Source of the DNA: Chitinophagaceae bacterium
GTDB lineage: Bacteria; Bacteroidota; Bacteroidia; Chitinophagales; Chitinophagaceae
Length of the DNA: 24,301 nt
NCBI GenBank assembly: GCA_025924755.1
Contig: JAICHT010000011.1
Location: 1 to 24,301, forward strand
Direction of reading: 5' to 3'
Shown: one piece after another, positions 23,435 through 24,301 of the stretch
How positions within the stretch are numbered: the stretch's first letter is position 1
Layout: every line of letters starts with the position of its first letter
The notes under the pieces: model-generated
What the model was told of the DNA's origin: nothing
What the model saw: the letters and a program-made list of their open reading frames with translations, nothing else
The model's database searches: none
Program-made: the position numbers and the translations under genes

Positions 23435-24301
23435 TGAAAAAATGGTTGAAAAAAGCAGGACGATGGATTGATGACCGCAGCGGCATATCAGAAATGATAA
23501 AGCCTTTACTGGATCACCCGGTACCGCCAGGTTCTAAATGGAGTTATGTTTTTGGAAGCGCCACACTTTTTTGTTTTATACTGCAGATTGTTACCGGCGT
23601 TTCATTGGCTTTGCTATATCAGCCTTCTTCCGATAAAGCATTTCAATCGTTGCAATTTATTACCAACCAGGCAGTGATGGGCAAATGGCTGCGTGGCTTA
23701 CATTATTTTGGTGCTTCCGGAATGATACTGATGGTAGGCATTCATATGATACGGGTATATATTACTGCTGCTTACAAATACCCACGTGAAATGAGTTGGG
23801 TAAGCGGTGTGGCTTTGCTGATATTAACCACAGCAATGGGCTTTACCGGCCAGCTGTTACGGTGGGATGCCAATGGTGTTTGGTCGGCAGTAGTAGCAGC
23901 CGAACAAATGGGCCGTATACCACTGCTCGGTAAATATGTGGCAAGAATATTAATGGGCGGCGATACCATTGGCGGTCAAACGCTGAGCCGGTTTTATGCC
24001 TATCATGTATTTTTATTTCCGGCACTGCTTATATTGATGATTGGCTTTCATCTTTGGCTCGTTATCCGCAACGGCATATCCGAGTCGCCAAAAGCAGGTC
24101 AGTTGGTTGATCCAAAAACGTATCGCCAATGGTATCAGAATTTAATAAAAACCAAAGGTGTTCCTTTCTTTCCATATGCGGCCTGGCGGGATGTATTGTT
24201 TGGTACCGGCGTTTTATTTGCCATTATTTTATTAGCATTAATTGCAGGGCCACCCTTATTAGGTAAAGATCCGGACCCATCTATGATATATACTACCCCC
24301 C
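23434..24301 (+). CDS. Cytochrome b of a bc-type complex (partial, runs off window)
   Basis: Membrane subunit that oxidises quinol and holds two b hemes; 289 codons are present. The four heme ligands are H90 and H104 (13 residues between) and H191 and H206 (14 residues between). The 14-residue spacing in the second pair is that of b6-type cytochromes, whereas mitochondrial and proteobacterial cytochrome b has 13. The chain continues past the b6 length (TM at about 250-275, then DPDPSMIYTTP), so it seems to be a long protein fused to the subunit IV region, with the PEWY motif just beyond the edge. It is the last gene seen of the operon; a cytochrome c gene might follow. Confidence 0.95.
   Translation, partial: MKKWLKKAGRWIDDRSGISEMIKPLLDHPVPPGSKWSYVFGSATLFCFILQIVTGVSLALLYQPSSDKAFQSLQFITNQAVMGKWLRGLHYFGASGMILMVGIHMIRVYITAAYKYPREMSWVSGVALLILTTAMGFTGQLLRWDANGVWSAVVAAEQMGRIPLLGKYVARILMGGDTIGGQTLSRFYAYHVFLFPALLILMIGFHLWLVIRNGISESPKAGQLVDPKTYRQWYQNLIKTKGVPFFPYAAWRDVLFGTGVLFAIILLALIAGPPLLGKDPDPSMIYTTP

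Overview
The window looks like a chromosomal stretch from a Bacteroidota member, most likely the Chitinophagaceae or a close relative. The reasons are a moderately AT-rich base composition, a TonB-dependent receptor, start regions that are A/T-rich and lack Shine-Dalgarno motifs, a TAnnTTTG-type -7 promoter element upstream of efp, and an EF-P/AccB/AccC cluster whose proteins read as Bacteroidota types. I see no tRNA, rRNA, CRISPR array, insertion sequence or phage gene. No gene-free stretch exceeds 300 bases; the longest is 18448-18719.

Layout. Positions 1-2132 (minus) hold an elongation factor G paralogue cut by the window edge, preceded by a small helical protein of unknown function. dnaG (2297-4321, plus) converges on a TonB-dependent receptor (4335-6431, minus) with only 13 bases between them. 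A 67-residue disordered protein (6486-6689) has its own terminator. On the minus strand follow a secreted thioredoxin-like protein and, upstream of it, an 880-residue Omp85/D15-type barrel protein whose N-terminal half has kinase-like motifs. efp, accB and accC (10363-13064, plus) come next, with strong hairpin terminators after efp and after accC. A small secreted polar protein (minus) lies beyond them.

Positions 13689-18447 are an accessory block: a membrane di-iron fatty-acid/sterol hydroxylase-like protein, a VKOR-family membrane protein and an SPW-repeat membrane protein on plus, facing a GH15 glycosidase and a membrane-anchored short-chain dehydrogenase on minus. This kind of gene set suggests stress or envelope adaptation, which is inference.

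From 18720 to the right edge runs a respiratory operon: coxB (with a C-terminal cytochrome c domain, so caa3-type), coxA, coxC, a CtaG-type assembly factor, a one- or two-helix small membrane protein, a Rieske iron-sulfur protein and cytochrome b (cut by the edge). Junctions are very tight (gaps of 1, -20, -4, 45, -23 and -1 bases). This implies co-expression of a quinol:cytochrome c reductase and its terminal oxidase, so that electrons could pass from quinol through Rieske/cytochrome b and cytochrome c to oxygen in one assembly.

The observations most worth following are the EF-P acceptor loop, which carries an arginine (R32) in a loop resembling the rhamnosylated type rather than the usual lysine loop; the kinase-like module fused to an Omp85 barrel; the Rieske/cytochrome b-caa3 operon with a 14-residue histidine spacing in cytochrome b; and two dyad-symmetric sites between the dehydrogenase and cox operons.
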